A DNA stretch of 64,000 bases from Typhlomys cinereus. Its lineage: Eukaryota > Chordata > Mammalia > Rodentia > Platacanthomyidae. The stretch covers positions 2,515,501-2,579,500 of the forward strand of contig JALPQD010000088.1 in the NCBI GenBank assembly GCA_023101885.1, read 5' to 3'. This document shows, piece after piece, positions 46,801 to 58,991 of the stretch (positions within the stretch are counted from its first letter, which is position 1; each line of letters starts with the position of its first letter). Both the position numbers and the translations under genes were made by a program. A model generated the notes under the pieces. It ran no database searches and was not told the DNA's origin. It saw nothing but the letters and a program-made list of their open reading frames with translations.

Positions 46801-48169
46801 TTATCTATTGGAAGCTTTGTCATATGTATAATCTTCTGACCCATTCCACATTTTACCCATGTAGGTGGCAATAAAGTTCGGCAGGGGTCTGAAGCCACCC
46901 ACCACTAACCTCCACATCTGACTCAATCGTCTCACTATTTCCTTTCCAAGTCACATTGGGTTTTTCTGTCTGTGTCTGGAAGCTGAAAGTATCTTGAGGT
47001 CTTATTTATCCTTGGATCCTGGTTCCTTCCAACTGAAGTGTGAGTGGGACCAGAAGGGTGAATGAGGGGGCCAGGGATTGGGGGAGAGGGGAATTGGAGT
47101 GTAGATAGCACACTGGGAAGTATATATTTCACATGGTTCCCTGCATGGCAGTCTGAACTGTTTGGCCCATATTGTAGAATATTCAGCAGAGTCTATACTT
47201 CTACTCTGTTTAAATTAAACACAACCTGCCTTCTCAGGAAACAGAGACTCTCAAAATCAAGGGCTGCAAGAGGGCTTAGGAGCCATCTGTTCTAGCCTCG
47301 CCTGCAGGATCTCTAAATAATCCAGGAGATGTTAAAGCGCCGGCTTTTCTTTCTCCCTTCAAAACAGGAAAAGAAAGATGGGGGCCAAAAATCCCCCATG
47401 TAGAACTCCTTTCTATCCAGAAGAATCCTGTTTCTCGTCAGACCCTTCCACAAAGAACAGACTTTGAGGTGTCTGACAACTGCCAGTTGCAGCCCACATC
47501 CCTACTCCTCCTCAGTTCCACTCTTCCTCTGCTGCAGAAAGGAAGAGGGGCTTCCTTTCTGAAGCCCATTTTGACCACAGCACAGAATGTCTCTTTCTCC
47601 TTGTTCAAAACCCCAGCTCGTTTTTTTTTTTTTTTTTTTCAGTGCTCAAACGACACAGCACCTGCAGCTTCTCAAACACTCATTCTTTTAAAGGCCTGGG
47701 CATAAACCAAGTCCATTCGCTGAGGGTTTAATCGACTCTCCTGGGCGCTGGTTATCTTTCAGTCTGTCCATTGAAAAATCTTTTCATATGCTCCATAGAT
47801 CACTGCAGAGAGAAGTAAACTCACAAAGAGGGATAGCCAAAGAAGACCAAATGATGATAATTAATAACTGATAGTAAACACAATTACCTCGAGCATGCAG
47901 ATCCCCACTATTAGAAGAGGTCATTTCGGTTCTGGCAGAAGAGGTCATTTAGGTTCTGGCACCTTCGGGATAATGCACACAGCCTACATTAGGAATTATT
48001 CCAGTCTCATGATAGCCACTTAGATCTCCTTCTCCAAAACAGGAAAGCAGATACAGCTTTAGCAATGATCTTGTTCTATTCGCTGCTTTCATTTTAATCT
48101 CAGATAAAACAAGAAGCAGGCTTAGGTCCAATCCTCCTCCTTCTTTCTCTTTTAAACCTGATCACATCC
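46801..48169. other. Unique noncoding DNA
   Basis: Includes a run of 19 T followed by CAG (47621-47642), which looks like a splice acceptor but has no supporting exon. A near-duplicate 'AGAGGTCATTT(C/A)GGTTCTGGCA' occurs twice at 47916-47960. Confidence 0.4.
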
Positions 48170-48350
48170 ACTGTTTACACAGCATAGCCTGCCACATGCC
48201 TCCTTGCATTGCCTTTTAATTGTATGTCTCAAAATGTCTCACCCCAGCCAAAGAGATTATTAACTACTTGAGGGTAGGAATAATGCCTTATATTAATCTT
48301 GTCTGAGTCATAACAGCTGCTGGCATAATGAAGGCACAACACAGGTGCTT
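48170..48350 (+). repeat. L2-like old repeat
   Basis: 'TTAACTACTTGAGGGTAGG', 'AATAATGCCTTATATTAATC' and 'CTGGCATAATGAAGGC' resemble the 3' region of L2. Confidence 0.4.
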
Positions 48351-49165
48351 CATAGAAAGTCTTTCATAAGAAGAGATCAAGAAACTTGGTGGCTGACAAA
48401 GTTTGATTCTGTCTTTACTTCTGGCCTTGATAGAAATGCTACCTCTCAGCTTTTCTCAACTGATGCATTATTAATTTTTACAGGTGCCACCTTCTCCTCA
48501 GAAGATATGGGCACTGACAGCCAGTCACTGTGCGTTGCTCTAATCAGCAACAATCTCGGTTTTATCCTAATCAGAGACCATTGTGCCGTTAGGATGGGTC
48601 CCCTAAATGACAATCATTCCCCCATTGTTAAATGGTGAATGCACCATATCATCATCAAAGCGGGAAACTGCCCCCAAAGTGTTCTCTCCTAAGTGATCGC
48701 ACTGAAAGATTAGGCACCCACAGGTAATTTGGCCTTATCTGTCTTTAGAAAATGTAACAGAGACTTGAAGTTGAATAAATCACCAAGAGCAATTGTAAGA
48801 ACAAATCATCTAGGGTAATTTGATGTCTTTCTATCTTCACACACATGGGGAAGATCATTTTATAGTCATGATTTTCATATCATTCTCTGGGATTCTGCTA
48901 GAGTGAATAATACTCTCCTTCCCCAACCCAAAATAATATACCTGAATTGATTCATATGTGGGTTTTCCTACAGATAAGAAGTGTTGATATCAGATTAATT
49001 GCTTTCCTGTTTCCTAAATGATGTTGCCATCTGAGACCAATCCTGAAAGGAGAAATCTTAGTAGAAAGGAAGAGTCAGAGGATGATAAAATATATGTGAG
49101 AAAAAACAGAGCATGTTCAAGAAGAGATTGCGTTTGCCTGGGATCATTTTTATGCACTGTCTCGC
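48351..49165. other. Unique noncoding DNA, possible conserved block
   Basis: 48440-48760 is free of recognisable transposons and contains 'CATTATTAATTTTTACAGG' and 'TCTAATCAGCAACAATC' plus retained CpGs. Possibly conserved regulatory DNA; not testable here. Confidence 0.4.
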
Positions 49166-49350
49166 CTTAGCTGCATTAAGCCCTGGATTCAATCCTCAGT
49201 ATCACATGCATTGTGGTGCTCACCTGGAACCCCAAAATTTGAGAGGCACAAGTAGAAGGATCTGAGATCAAGGACGTCCTTACTTACATAGTGAGCTTAC
49301 AATCACCTGGAATACATAAGACTCTTTGTAAATTAAATAAATAGATATAT
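49166..49350 (+). mobile_element. B1/B4-like SINE
   Basis: 'GATTCAATCCTCAGTATCAC', 'GTGGTGCTCACCTGGAACCCC', 'GAGATCAAGGACGTCC' and 'TACATAGTGAG' follow ID-B1/B4 order (shortened). Confidence 0.5.
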
Positions 49351-51143
49351 AAATATTGAACCCCTTGAAGAACTTTACTTTTTGCTTGTAAAACCCACAC
49401 ATATGAAGCATCTACTCTATGCAAATAACTGTTGAAAAATCAGGAATGCAAAGATAAAGATCCATTTCTAGCACTAAGCAAAGCAATGTAATAGACAATA
49501 TCGCATAACACACACATACACAAACGCATTTCTGTAGTCACAGAAATGTAAGGGCGGGACTATCTCAGGCTTAGAGAACAGTTAACAAAGCCAGTAAGAG
49601 TCAATCAGCCAAGAAAGGAAGATTGGAGCCAGAATATAGAGCATCATAATTAACAAGATAATGAGTGTGTTTACAGTTTAATCACCAGAGAGTAAGGAGC
49701 AACTGTAATTTTTCAGCAGAAGGGTATAATGCAACTATTAGTTTATGAAGGATTACTAAACAAGCAGGAGTTTGTGAGATAAATTATATTTGTGAAAAAA
49801 TTATAGCTTAGTAGCAATGGTGCAGCCCACTTCCACAGTTTACACACAACTGACCTTTAGGAGAAGGATAATGCTAGAAATAGGAGACTTAAAATGAGGC
49901 TAGGGAATCAAGAAACATAGAACTTGGCTCACGATTGTACAAAGAGAGAAAGAAGAGAGGTGGTCTATGGCATTAAAAACATAAATATTATTGCTTTAAT
50001 CCAGAAGTTGGACTAATTGAAGAATACGGAGGTGAGGTTAAATGGACTATATTTTCCATGTTAAATATAGAGTTTAGGAATATAACAAGCACACAAGACA
50101 GGGAAGACCAGGAAGATAACAAGTAAATATAGATACACAACCCTGACTGCTTGGCTTTAGTTTGCCATTGTAGTCAAGATCAGCATGAACAGTTTTTTTT
50201 ATGAAAAAAAAACAGTTTAAATGCAAAAAAAAAATTTAGACAGCAGTATCTAACTCAAATATTTAATATATACTACATACAAAGAACGTAAAAGAACTCA
50301 GGTTCATTTTCTGATCTAGCACTTGAATAGAAAACCATTGTGAGAATATTTATAGGCATAAAGGTTTGGGGGTATTGTTTACCAGGAGGAATGTAGAAGG
50401 AAGAAAGTTAATCAGAAGAGAAAGCAAAGAGTGTAACTCTTTGGAAATAATAATAAGTAAAATAAAGAAAAAGGAAGTTGAATCAAGGAAGATCTAGAGT
50501 AGAACAAAGATGGTATCAGATCCTTATGAAGCAAAATCTGAGTAGCAGTCAATAGTAACCAGTATCACATGTTACAGAGAATTTGTGCAGGAAATGACAT
50601 TTGAGTGGCTACTGATATTTGGGAGCAAATAAATAGATTTAGTTACGGGAGAGTCTTGGTGTGGATTAAGGCAAGCAGAGATTTCTCGCATATTTAAAAG
50701 CACTCATGCCTACAATTCCACAGATTTGGTTTTCTTGTGTTCTCTTGTTTAAATAATCCTCTTTGAAAGTACATAAACACTATGAGACTTGGAAGCAAAC
50801 TACTCTCCAAATGGGTGGCTCCAACTAAGAGCAGGAGAGAAGACAGAAAGAAAATGGAAGGTGGAAAGAGTAAGAGATTTTCACAGAGCTGAGGCAGGGA
50901 AGGGAACAAAGGCCACCATTGCAGGAGGAACAGTGCTTACCCTCTGAGGCTTCCTGAACTGGAATGCACCCTAGTTTTTAACGAGGCTGGAGAGTGCCTG
51001 AAACCTTTGGTCAACTGCTACTAGGAGTACACATGCATACAGTCGCTTTGAAATCGTCTATGATTTGATCATATGGATATACTATCCTCACTTGCCCACT
51101 GCATGGTTAGGTTTACACTCAACAGAATTGCATATATCTGTCC

Positions 51144-51145
<2 letters not shown>
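49351..51145. other. Unique noncoding DNA
   Basis: About 1.8 kb, AT-rich, no recognised repeats or genes. Confidence 0.45.

Positions 51146-51179
<34 letters not shown>
51146..51179. repeat. (CA)n microsatellite
   Basis: About 17 CA units. Confidence 0.85.
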
Positions 51180-51180
<1 letters not shown>

Positions 51181-51432
51181 TGTAAGACTGCTTATATTAG
51201 CCAGAAACTATTATATAGCTTCACCTTTTAACAACAGATTGCATTAATGAACTATGGCATAATAATACATTATTCATGTACATGAGAAAAACGAAATGTC
51301 ATTACATGCAACCCACTAAATGTCTTTGACAAAAAAATAGTAGATAAGAGAGCCAAGACATAAGCTAATTACATGAAACTCAAAATAAAACAAAACCATT
51401 GGCAGTTGAGTGAAGCATGTCCCCTTACAGAT

Positions 51433-51445
51433 GAACTCCTGTATT
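51433..51445 (+). repeat. Target-site duplication (left) of twin-primed L1
   Basis: GAACTCCTGTATT; the right copy at 52469-52481 differs at one base. Confidence 0.85.
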
Positions 51446-52468
51446 TTTTTTTTTGCTTTTTTTTATTATTATTTCCGCTCATAGAAACTTAACAGGTACA
51501 CCGGTCCCCTCCCTCCCTCTACTTCCCCCCGGCCCCTCTGCTCCCCCATCCCTTTTCCTCTCCCTCCCCATCCCCCAGTGCCTCCCCTCCCCCCAATCCC
51601 CAGAGCATCCTTTAATGTGCATGCCAAACTCTCTTCTGAGTCCTCCTCTCTGATGAGGCACAAGGACCCAGGGGCATGTCCCAGAACCCTTTCCTGTGTT
51701 CCCCTTAAGCTTAGGAACACTACTATGACTGTCAGTCCCTAGCCTCCAAGGATCCTAGTGCCTTTAGTCCATGCTAGACTTTGTGGGGTCACAATGTGTT
51801 GGACATGCAGGTCATGCAAAGTCCTATTATGATTGCTTCGACCCTAACTTGTGTGCAGTATCTTGCAGATCATTACTCTTTCCATCCTTGTGCTCTTACA
51901 ATCTTACCACCCCCTCTTCCCCAAATTTCCCTGAGTTTCAGGATGGGGAGAGATTAGGCTGGCCCAGTTCCATTTGGTTGATATAGAGTCTCTGATGTTC
52001 TGAACCCACTTAGAGACACTCAAAGACAAATCTCTGTAATACCTACAGTAATTGTAAAGATTATAAACAGGAAGGATGGGGAAGGAGGGCCCCAGCAGAA
52101 ACAAGGAGAGAGGGGACCATGTTACAGCAGAGAAAATAGGCCACCATCAAGGACTGCAAGTAAGTAATGAGACATTTGGTTAAGTTCACAGACTTTCCTC
52201 CCTGATCATTTGCAACTGATGGGGTATGATCTCACCACAAGGGAGGGCATATAGGCTGCCTGATAGAAAGTAACCATTTTGCAAATGGGTGATTGACCCC
52301 TCTCTCACCGCGGTCTCCTACTTTTATTCCATCTACCTTTGAATATACTCTTATAACAAGACTCTAATTTAACAGGTTTTTATCTCTGGCCAGGGGGTGA
52401 CTTCCAATACCCATCAGGATGGAGTCAAGGGCATTGCAGGAGCAGCAAAACCGGAAAAAAAAAAAAAA
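51446..52468 (-). mobile_element. 5'-inverted (twin-primed) LINE-1 fragment
   Basis: 51446-51999 is the antisense 3' end of an L1, with T-rich start, C-rich tract and 'CTTACCACCCCCTCTTCC'. At about 52000 the orientation flips: 52000-52468 is sense L1 3' UTR matching about 12103-12520 of copy 1 and ending in an A-run. The two parts are adjacent segments of the same L1 with about 25 bp missing at the switch. The whole is bounded by a 13-bp target duplication. This is the classic product of twin priming. Confidence 0.9.
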
Positions 52469-52481
52469 GAGCTCCTGTATT
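52469..52481 (+). repeat. Target-site duplication (right) of twin-primed L1
   Basis: GAGCTCCTGTATT, 12 of 13 bases as at 51433-51445. Confidence 0.85.
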
Positions 52482-53129
52482 AACAGTTTCAAAAAAAAAA
52501 AAAAAAAAAACCCTTTTGGTTTCATCTAAATATATTCCTGCCCACTACTTTTATGATGCAAAGCCGAGAATGTCCAGAAGTTTTCCCATCCTTCACTTTA
52601 ACCTTTGGAACAGGTACTGTGATCCTAAACTGAGCATGCTCAGGAATGTGCCTGCACACAAAGTAGCCTCCTATATGAATATGTACAGGCTTCCTTAGTA
52701 GGAAATAAACCACTACCTTTATTTGCTGGAAAATGATACTAGTTTTGGAATAACTCCAATGCTCTGCTTGTTTGATGCAGGTAATGAGCTTTTCTCATTT
52801 TTTTATCCTACTTGTGCTTTTTGGCTTTGCATTCACCAAGAGAAGAAACTACTATATTTAGCTAACAGAACTATCTTACCAGAATTAAAGCAGAAATCTG
52901 GTTAAAGTGACAGAGCTTCAGCTCAAAGTGCTAATAATATTCTGTGTTTCCATCTGGATAATGACTTCAATAATATGCTCACTCAATACCCCAGAAGTCA
53001 ATGATATTCCCACTGAAATTTTGCCTATGCTGCTATGGATACCAAGGACGGGCATCCCCTATTGGACTTACTGGGATACACACACACACAAGGAAGCCAC
53101 TAGGGTAAAATGGAAGCTTGTCAGAAATC
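52482..53129. other. Unique noncoding DNA
   Basis: Starts with an A20 run (52491-52510). No repeat family or supported gene; short frames here show no known domain. Confidence 0.4.
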
Positions 53130-53144
53130 AGAAGTCTCCCAGGG
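53130..53144 (+). repeat. Target-site duplication (left) of retrocopy
   Basis: AGAAGTCTCCCAGGG, repeated exactly at 53578-53592. Confidence 0.85.
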
Positions 53145-53577
53145 CACTGTTGAAGCATTAGTGACATATCATTGGGTATACCATTCAGGCAAAATGGCTT
53201 CCCTTACCCTTAAATACAGCCCAGGTGAAACTTAGTGCCACACATACAAAAAGGCATGACACATAGATAAAAGACTGGTCAGGAAGAAATTTTTGTAGTA
53301 GGAAAGGAAGGGAGATTGGGGTTGGATAACAAGAGGTGAAAATAACAGATTCTCTGTATTCATGTATGAAGCTCTAAAAGAATAAGAAAGTAAAATAGCA
53401 GTGAAATAAAAAAGATTTAAAAGCTATTAAAATTCTAAAAGTGCTGATGCTTCATTTACAATCCTATCTAAAGTTATACTTGAAACGCCGATTGTTTTTA
53501 AATAAGAATTTGTTTTAATTGTTAAGATTCCCTGAAGAATGTTAATAAACAATTTGAAAATCTGGAAGAAAAAAAAA
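53145..53577 (+). mobile_element. Retroposed copy of a polyadenylated RNA, origin unknown
   Basis: 433 bp between two perfect 15-bp direct repeats. AATAAA at 53544-53549 is followed about 17 bases later by an A-tail (about 53568-53577), exactly the layout of a reverse-transcribed mRNA end. There is no open frame worth reporting, so it is probably a 3' UTR piece or a noncoding RNA. The middle (about 53300-53390) slightly resembles an old L1 3' end, so an L1-containing transcript is also possible. Confidence 0.75.
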
Positions 53578-53592
53578 AGAAGTCTCCCAGGG
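53578..53592 (+). repeat. Target-site duplication (right) of retrocopy
   Basis: Exact copy of 53130-53144, right after the A-tail. Confidence 0.85.
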
Positions 53593-53809
53593 GAAAAAGG
53601 GATGATGAGATGGGGCAATGTGGTGGAGATAATAATTTATAATTATAAATAACTTAAAAATTATATAAAAAAGAATGTGTTCGCTCTGTGAAATGCATTA
53701 AATTGTGCACCTACAACTTGGGTACTTTTCTCAAGCTCCACTACGTTTGTTTTGAAAGGGTGTAAGTTTAGTGGATTTGAGTTGACATTTGCTTGGAATA
53801 TTGGAAAAT

Positions 53810-54175
53810 GTTCTCAGGAGGACTAGTTCAGTTGGTAAAGTGCCCATCACACAAGCATGAGGAACTGAATTTGCTCTACAGCAGCACTTACATAAAAAGT
53901 CACACATGATGGCATGTGCTTATAATCCCAGCATTAGGGAGGTGGAGATAAGAGGTCCCTGGGGTTTATTGAGCAATCAGATCAGCTGAAGCAGTAAGCC
54001 CCAGATCCCAGTGAGAGACCCTCTATCAAGAAACAAGATGAATCACACCTAAGGAAAAACAACCACAGGTTGATTTCTAGCTTTCATATGCATGTATACA
54101 TGTGTATATACAGACAGACAGACAGACATGCAGACAGACACACACATACACACACACAACACACACACACACAAA
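53810..54175 (+). mobile_element. B4-like SINE with CA/GACA tail
   Basis: 'AGTTCAGTTGGTAAAGTGCC', 'GATGGCATGTGCTTATAATCCC', 'GTGAGAGACCCTC' and a CAGA then CA-rich tail (54107-54175), sequence parts shortened. Confidence 0.65.
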
Positions 54176-54771
54176 TCTACCCATGAAAACTCATCTCCCT
54201 ACATGTACAATAATGCATGTATACATACAGGCATGTACCCACCAAACAATGTTCTCTCATAGAGCAGTTAACATGAGATTGAAGGGTCTCATTATTTAAG
54301 CTACACTGTACATATTTAAATACTTATTTCTGAATAAGATTTGATGTTAATAAAGGAAAAAAGAAGCATATGTCTAGTTTTCATAGCTACTATGATACAT
54401 TATTCCTGTTTTCAAATGTCTTTAAAATTGAGTAAATCCCTTGGTTAAGCTGTGTTCTAAAGTCCTAGGATTGAGACAAAAGCAAAATGTAAGAACAAAA
54501 CCAGTCCTGGCTTAATGGATTATAGAATTGGAAAGAATAGATTTGGATCACAAATGAGAACTAAACAGAAGGGAAGGGAAAAAAAATCACAATATGTTGG
54601 CTTGCTTCATAATAGTTTAAAATCTGAAATATAAGGCCAGAATCTCAGGGAAGCTCCTGTTAACAATCACTTAGTATAGAAAAGATTTTATATGAATTTA
54701 TAATAGAGGGAAAGGATGACGAATAACTCTCCACAATGCATACATACACATATGTATAAATGCATATGCAT

Positions 54772-54773
<2 letters not shown>
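54176..54773. other. Unique noncoding DNA
   Basis: Nothing recognised. Confidence 0.4.

Positions 54774-54813
<40 letters not shown>
54774..54813. repeat. (CA)n microsatellite
   Basis: About 19 CA units, with CATA-rich left flank. Confidence 0.85.
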
Positions 54814-54814
<1 letters not shown>

Positions 54815-55895
54815 AGTGTCCATGGATGGGAAGCGCTTCATACACAGTACCAAAAATAATTCTGAGACCCTTTGTAATCTGGGAAGAAAAGCCCCAGGAT
54901 AGGTTGCCTACTTTTATTTTAAGGGTCAAAGGAAAAACTGTAAAGTGTCCAGCTGGTATTCCTGGGACTTTCCTGGGTTTTTCAACAAAACTCCCACATT
55001 CAGGAAAATGATTAACTGCTTGATTTTCATAATCTAGTTTCTGGAAGTTGGCTATCCCTATTATACCCCCTTGGAAAAGCCTTTGTCTCTCAAAATCTCT
55101 AATTCCTCCTATAAAATAAGGACAATACTGTCTACATGTGGGGCCACAGTGAGGAATTTAATTTATTATCCAACAAACAGCATTGCAAGTCACATCACTG
55201 AATCTCAGTTAAGAGTACCAATTTGCTTTTCTTTCTGCCACAGAGAATTCTAGCTAGGGCCTTCACCAGCATGCTGATCAAGTAAAGCTGATGGAACAAG
55301 AACCACCTTGCTCTAATTTTGAGTTCTGAAGTTGAGTTCTGTGATGTGTGATTAGCACACACCAAGAAAGTAGCTCTGGGTAAAAATACCCCCAAGACAC
55401 TTCAGATAAAGAAAGCTAAGCATGCTCTTTGATACAAAGCTTTCTCGGGGCCATTGGTATATGGACATGTGAAATCACAGAACTAGAGAGAAATGTGCTG
55501 AGAAGCATCTTCCCAGTGAACTGAAGCAAGAAAACTCTCTTGTTCCATGGACCATTTCATAAGACAAAGACCTTGGCCCTTGTGTGTGATACACTGCTGC
55601 CGTGTCTCTACAGCAGAAAAACAATGCAAAGTTCACGTCTGGATGATGAACTGAAACCTACTTGCTCCTCAAGGTAGAACTGTGAGTGAAAGAGAGAACA
55701 ACATGTGAGATGAAGACTGGATGGTGTCCACAGTTTGATCATTACTGTCTGCTGTGACTCTTCCCATCCACTCAGAGTACAGACTGGAAAATCTCCCCAG
55801 GCTCTCCTAATGCTCTTATTTTGAAATTAGTCCCTGAGAGGGAGCATTAATGCATTAACTAATAGCTTCAATAAAAATGCCTTTATGAAACTTGC
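54814..55895. other. Unique noncoding DNA
   Basis: About 1.1 kb without recognised elements. Confidence 0.45.
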
Positions 55896-56090
55896 TTTTA
55901 TTATGTGTGTGTATGTGTGCATGGTGTATATATATGAGAGTTTGTCCAATATGCATGTGTGGTAGTCAGAGGATAACTTTGAGGACCTGGTCCCAACTTC
56001 TACCCCTATGTGCATTCTAAGAATGGAACTCAAGTCATCAGACTGGACACCAAGTGCTTTTATCAGCTGAACCATCACACCCTTTCCATA
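55896..56090 (-). mobile_element. B3-like SINE, minus strand
   Basis: 'GTGTGGTAGTCAGAGGATAAC', 'GGAACTCAAGTCATCAGAC' and 'AGCTGAACCATCACACCC' are the reverse complement of a B3-type SINE (shortened); TG-rich start is its tail. Confidence 0.65.
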
Positions 56091-58660
56091 AGACACTACA
56101 CTGCTAATTACAGTATCTTTTCCCCATCTTGCTTTCCCCTGCCCTTAGCTATTAGTACTAGTCCTATAGCTTTTCTTTCAAATGCTTCCCAGCACAATAA
56201 TTGTCTCTAGTTGGATATGCAAACTTGGCCTCCAGTTTCTGTAACAAGCACTTTTCTCTGAACAGATTCTCAGTCTTTCCAATCCTATGCTCTGCTTTTT
56301 TTGTGGCTGAGAACCTCCACATGCAGACTGCCTGAGCAAGCAAAGAAACACCCTCGTTGCAAGGACCAATGTTTCTCTGTGTGGTATGGGTAATTCGCTC
56401 TTTGGTTTTCTTTGCTTTGAACTAAAAATGCAAAGGGGACAAAAATAACTATGGTGCGGCTCAATTCTGTGACAGTAATTGTGAGGAGGATGGGAAATGG
56501 CCCGATGTAAGCATCTGACACCTGAAGCTCCACTTGGCAGAAATTTAATCTATTTTTCATTAGAGTTTCCTCCCAGAAGATCCCATGGGACAGGCCATTG
56601 CAGTTTCACTAGCAATCAGATTAGTCCATCTGGCCTCATACCACCTCATTGCTGTCCTCAGCATACCACATGCACATGGACACTCAAGTCAAATTTTAAA
56701 AATTTATACAGGGAAGAATACACAGTTGATAGTGCAAAATGTTATGTAGACAGTATATACAGAAAAAAAAACATTGCCTCTATGGGAAACTCAACAGTGA
56801 ATTTTCAGTGTTATTTAATCACATTTCCCAAATCATAACCTGCATTCTACTCTCTTCTCAAATAAGATCATTCTGCAGAGCTCAACACAGAAGAAATTAG
56901 TACAACACTTTCAAAGAGACTCTCTGTGTTATAGTCAAACCTTGCCTAATAGTCTTCAAAGTCAAGTGGCAATGGTATTGAATTATAACAATAAGGAACA
57001 GATGGTCACCTGTCCCTCACATGCAAACCTAGATCCAATACTTGCCACCTGGCCCGGAGAAATAGCCAATATTTAGGTGGAGGAGGAAGAAGGCTAGACC
57101 CATTAGTGAGCTATCTCAGTGCAATAGCGTCAAGGCCAAGAGAAGTGATCAACAGATTGAGAAATCTGGAAAAAAAAAAAAAAACTGCTACAACCAGCAA
57201 ATGAATTCATTGAAGTTGCAAGAGACAAAAATCAGTGTGACTCAAAGTCAATATACCTGCTAGTGGGCCCTGCCCCATTCAAGATCTTGGGCTAGAAGCC
57301 ATGGGTCAGGAAATTACAGCTCCCTGCCAAAACCAGCCTGCCATCTCTTGTTAGAAAGAAAGATTAATTGGAACACATCCATGCCTATTTGTTTGCATAT
57401 CATCTCTAAGAGATCTGCTTTGGATGCTTACCTGCCTGTATGACCTATGAAATCAAACGTGTTCACTTTCTTACTATTCCCAGGAAAGGTTTGCTAATCC
57501 CTGCTCTAAACAGTCAGGTTTGCAAGTTATACACTCTGTGGAAAGGCAAACAAGAGCAGAAGATGCGAGCAGAGAAGCAGGGATGTTCCTCTCCTACCCA
57601 CCGTCTCATCATTCCTGTTATTCAACAAACCCACCCAGAGCACGGCTTTCCTGCAGGTCCTCCTGTGGATCCTTTGGATAAGTAGACACTCCTAGATCTT
57701 TGGCTACATTTTCTTTTTTCATACAATGCTTTAATAAGACCATGGATTATTTTTACATTTTGGATCATAATGAAAACATTCATCCTGTGAAGATAGTAAT
57801 TGGAGAAATCTATGTATACAATACTAGGAAAAAGACAGAGCCACATATTATCAGCACTAAATACAGTATCTTCAAAGTACAAAATAATATATTTTGATAT
57901 TAAATTTTCAAATAATATCTAAAATATGAGCTTTAAATCATTTTCAACCCTTTAGAGGCACATATATACCTGCAGGCATGTGCATATGAATGGCTAAAAA
58001 CATTTATGGTTATGAGATGTTCTCTCTTTCTCTGAACTTCTTTTATCATGAGGGAAATTAAAAAGCAATACTTGAGATAATATACTTTAAAACATTGGCA
58101 AGTAGTACAAAACAGCCAATCAACAAGCCATGGAGGAGGGGCTAATAAGAAAGCGCTTGGAGCAGCCCAGCCTCTTAGACATGCTGGTCCATTGCATTGA
58201 CCTCCCCTTTACACCGGCAATGATTCAAGGACCAGGAAGTGATGGAGTTGCGCCCTTCTCCTTCTTCATTTCTCTCTCATGATAGCTATGAAGGAAGAGT
58301 ATTTTTATCATCTAGCACCCCTGTATACTATTTTAAGCTACCAGATTTTTTTTTCTGAATTCTATACCAATATGGCCTCATTGCTTGGAAAGTATCAAAT
58401 TCTGGAATGATTCTGGAATGAAACTACTCTACTTTCCAAGAAGTAGATCCAACAAGCCAGGAGCACACCTCCCTGGCCACCCATGGGCTAGAAGAGGAGA
58501 GTTTAGGAATTCCTTTTACGTTTTGAGAAAACCTGAAAGAACTGGTGGTGTTCAAATTGTTCTTAACTGTGGCATTCCTTAAAATGAACATTTACCAGAG
58601 TGTGGTGGAAATGGTTGGAAACTCATACCTTTGCTTATCTCACTGTAATCTGGGCCCTTA
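56091..58660. other. Mostly unique noncoding DNA, possible conserved block
   Basis: 56380-56640 shows no transposon, low simple-sequence content and motifs such as 'GACAGTAATTGTGAGG' and 'GCAATCAGATTAGTCC'. The rest of the 2.5 kb likewise lacks recognised repeats, except for A-runs (56760-56770, 57170-57183). Confidence 0.4.
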
Positions 58661-58674
58661 AGAAGATCCACTGG
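58661..58674 (+). repeat. Target-site duplication (left) of family A SINE
   Basis: AGAAGATCCACTGG; the right copy at 58978-58991 differs at one base. Confidence 0.8.
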
Positions 58675-58895
58675 AACTGGAGAGATGGCTCAGGGATTAA
58701 GACTGCCTCACAAGCAAAAGGTCCTGAGTTCAGATCCCAGGTCCCACATAAAAACACCAGGTGCAAATGGAAGCAGCTTGAACTTCTGGCTCTGGTGGGT
58801 TGAACCTGGGAAATCCCAAAGTAAAGCAAAAGGAAGTAGGTGCAATCCAGCATGATTCCTGAAGCTGCCCTTGTGCGGACACACAGTACCCCCTG

Positions 58896-58944
<49 letters not shown>

Positions 58945-58977
58945 TACATGCAAAATAAATAAATAAAGTTAAAATAG
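58675..58977 (+). mobile_element. Family A SINE, complete with target duplication
   Basis: The best copy of the family. Head AACTGGAGAGATGGCTCAGG, B-box-like 'GAGTTCAGATCCCAGG', body with 'CTGGGAAATCCCAAAG', (CA)n at about 58899-58938 and AAATAAATAAATAAAG tail. Flanked by a 14-bp target duplication (13 matches), which defines the full element as about 300 bp. The tRNA-like head is a degenerate pol III promoter, not a tRNA gene. Confidence 0.85.
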
Positions 58978-58991
58978 AGAAGATCCTCTGG
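58978..58991 (+). repeat. Target-site duplication (right) of family A SINE
   Basis: AGAAGATCCTCTGG. Confidence 0.8.
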
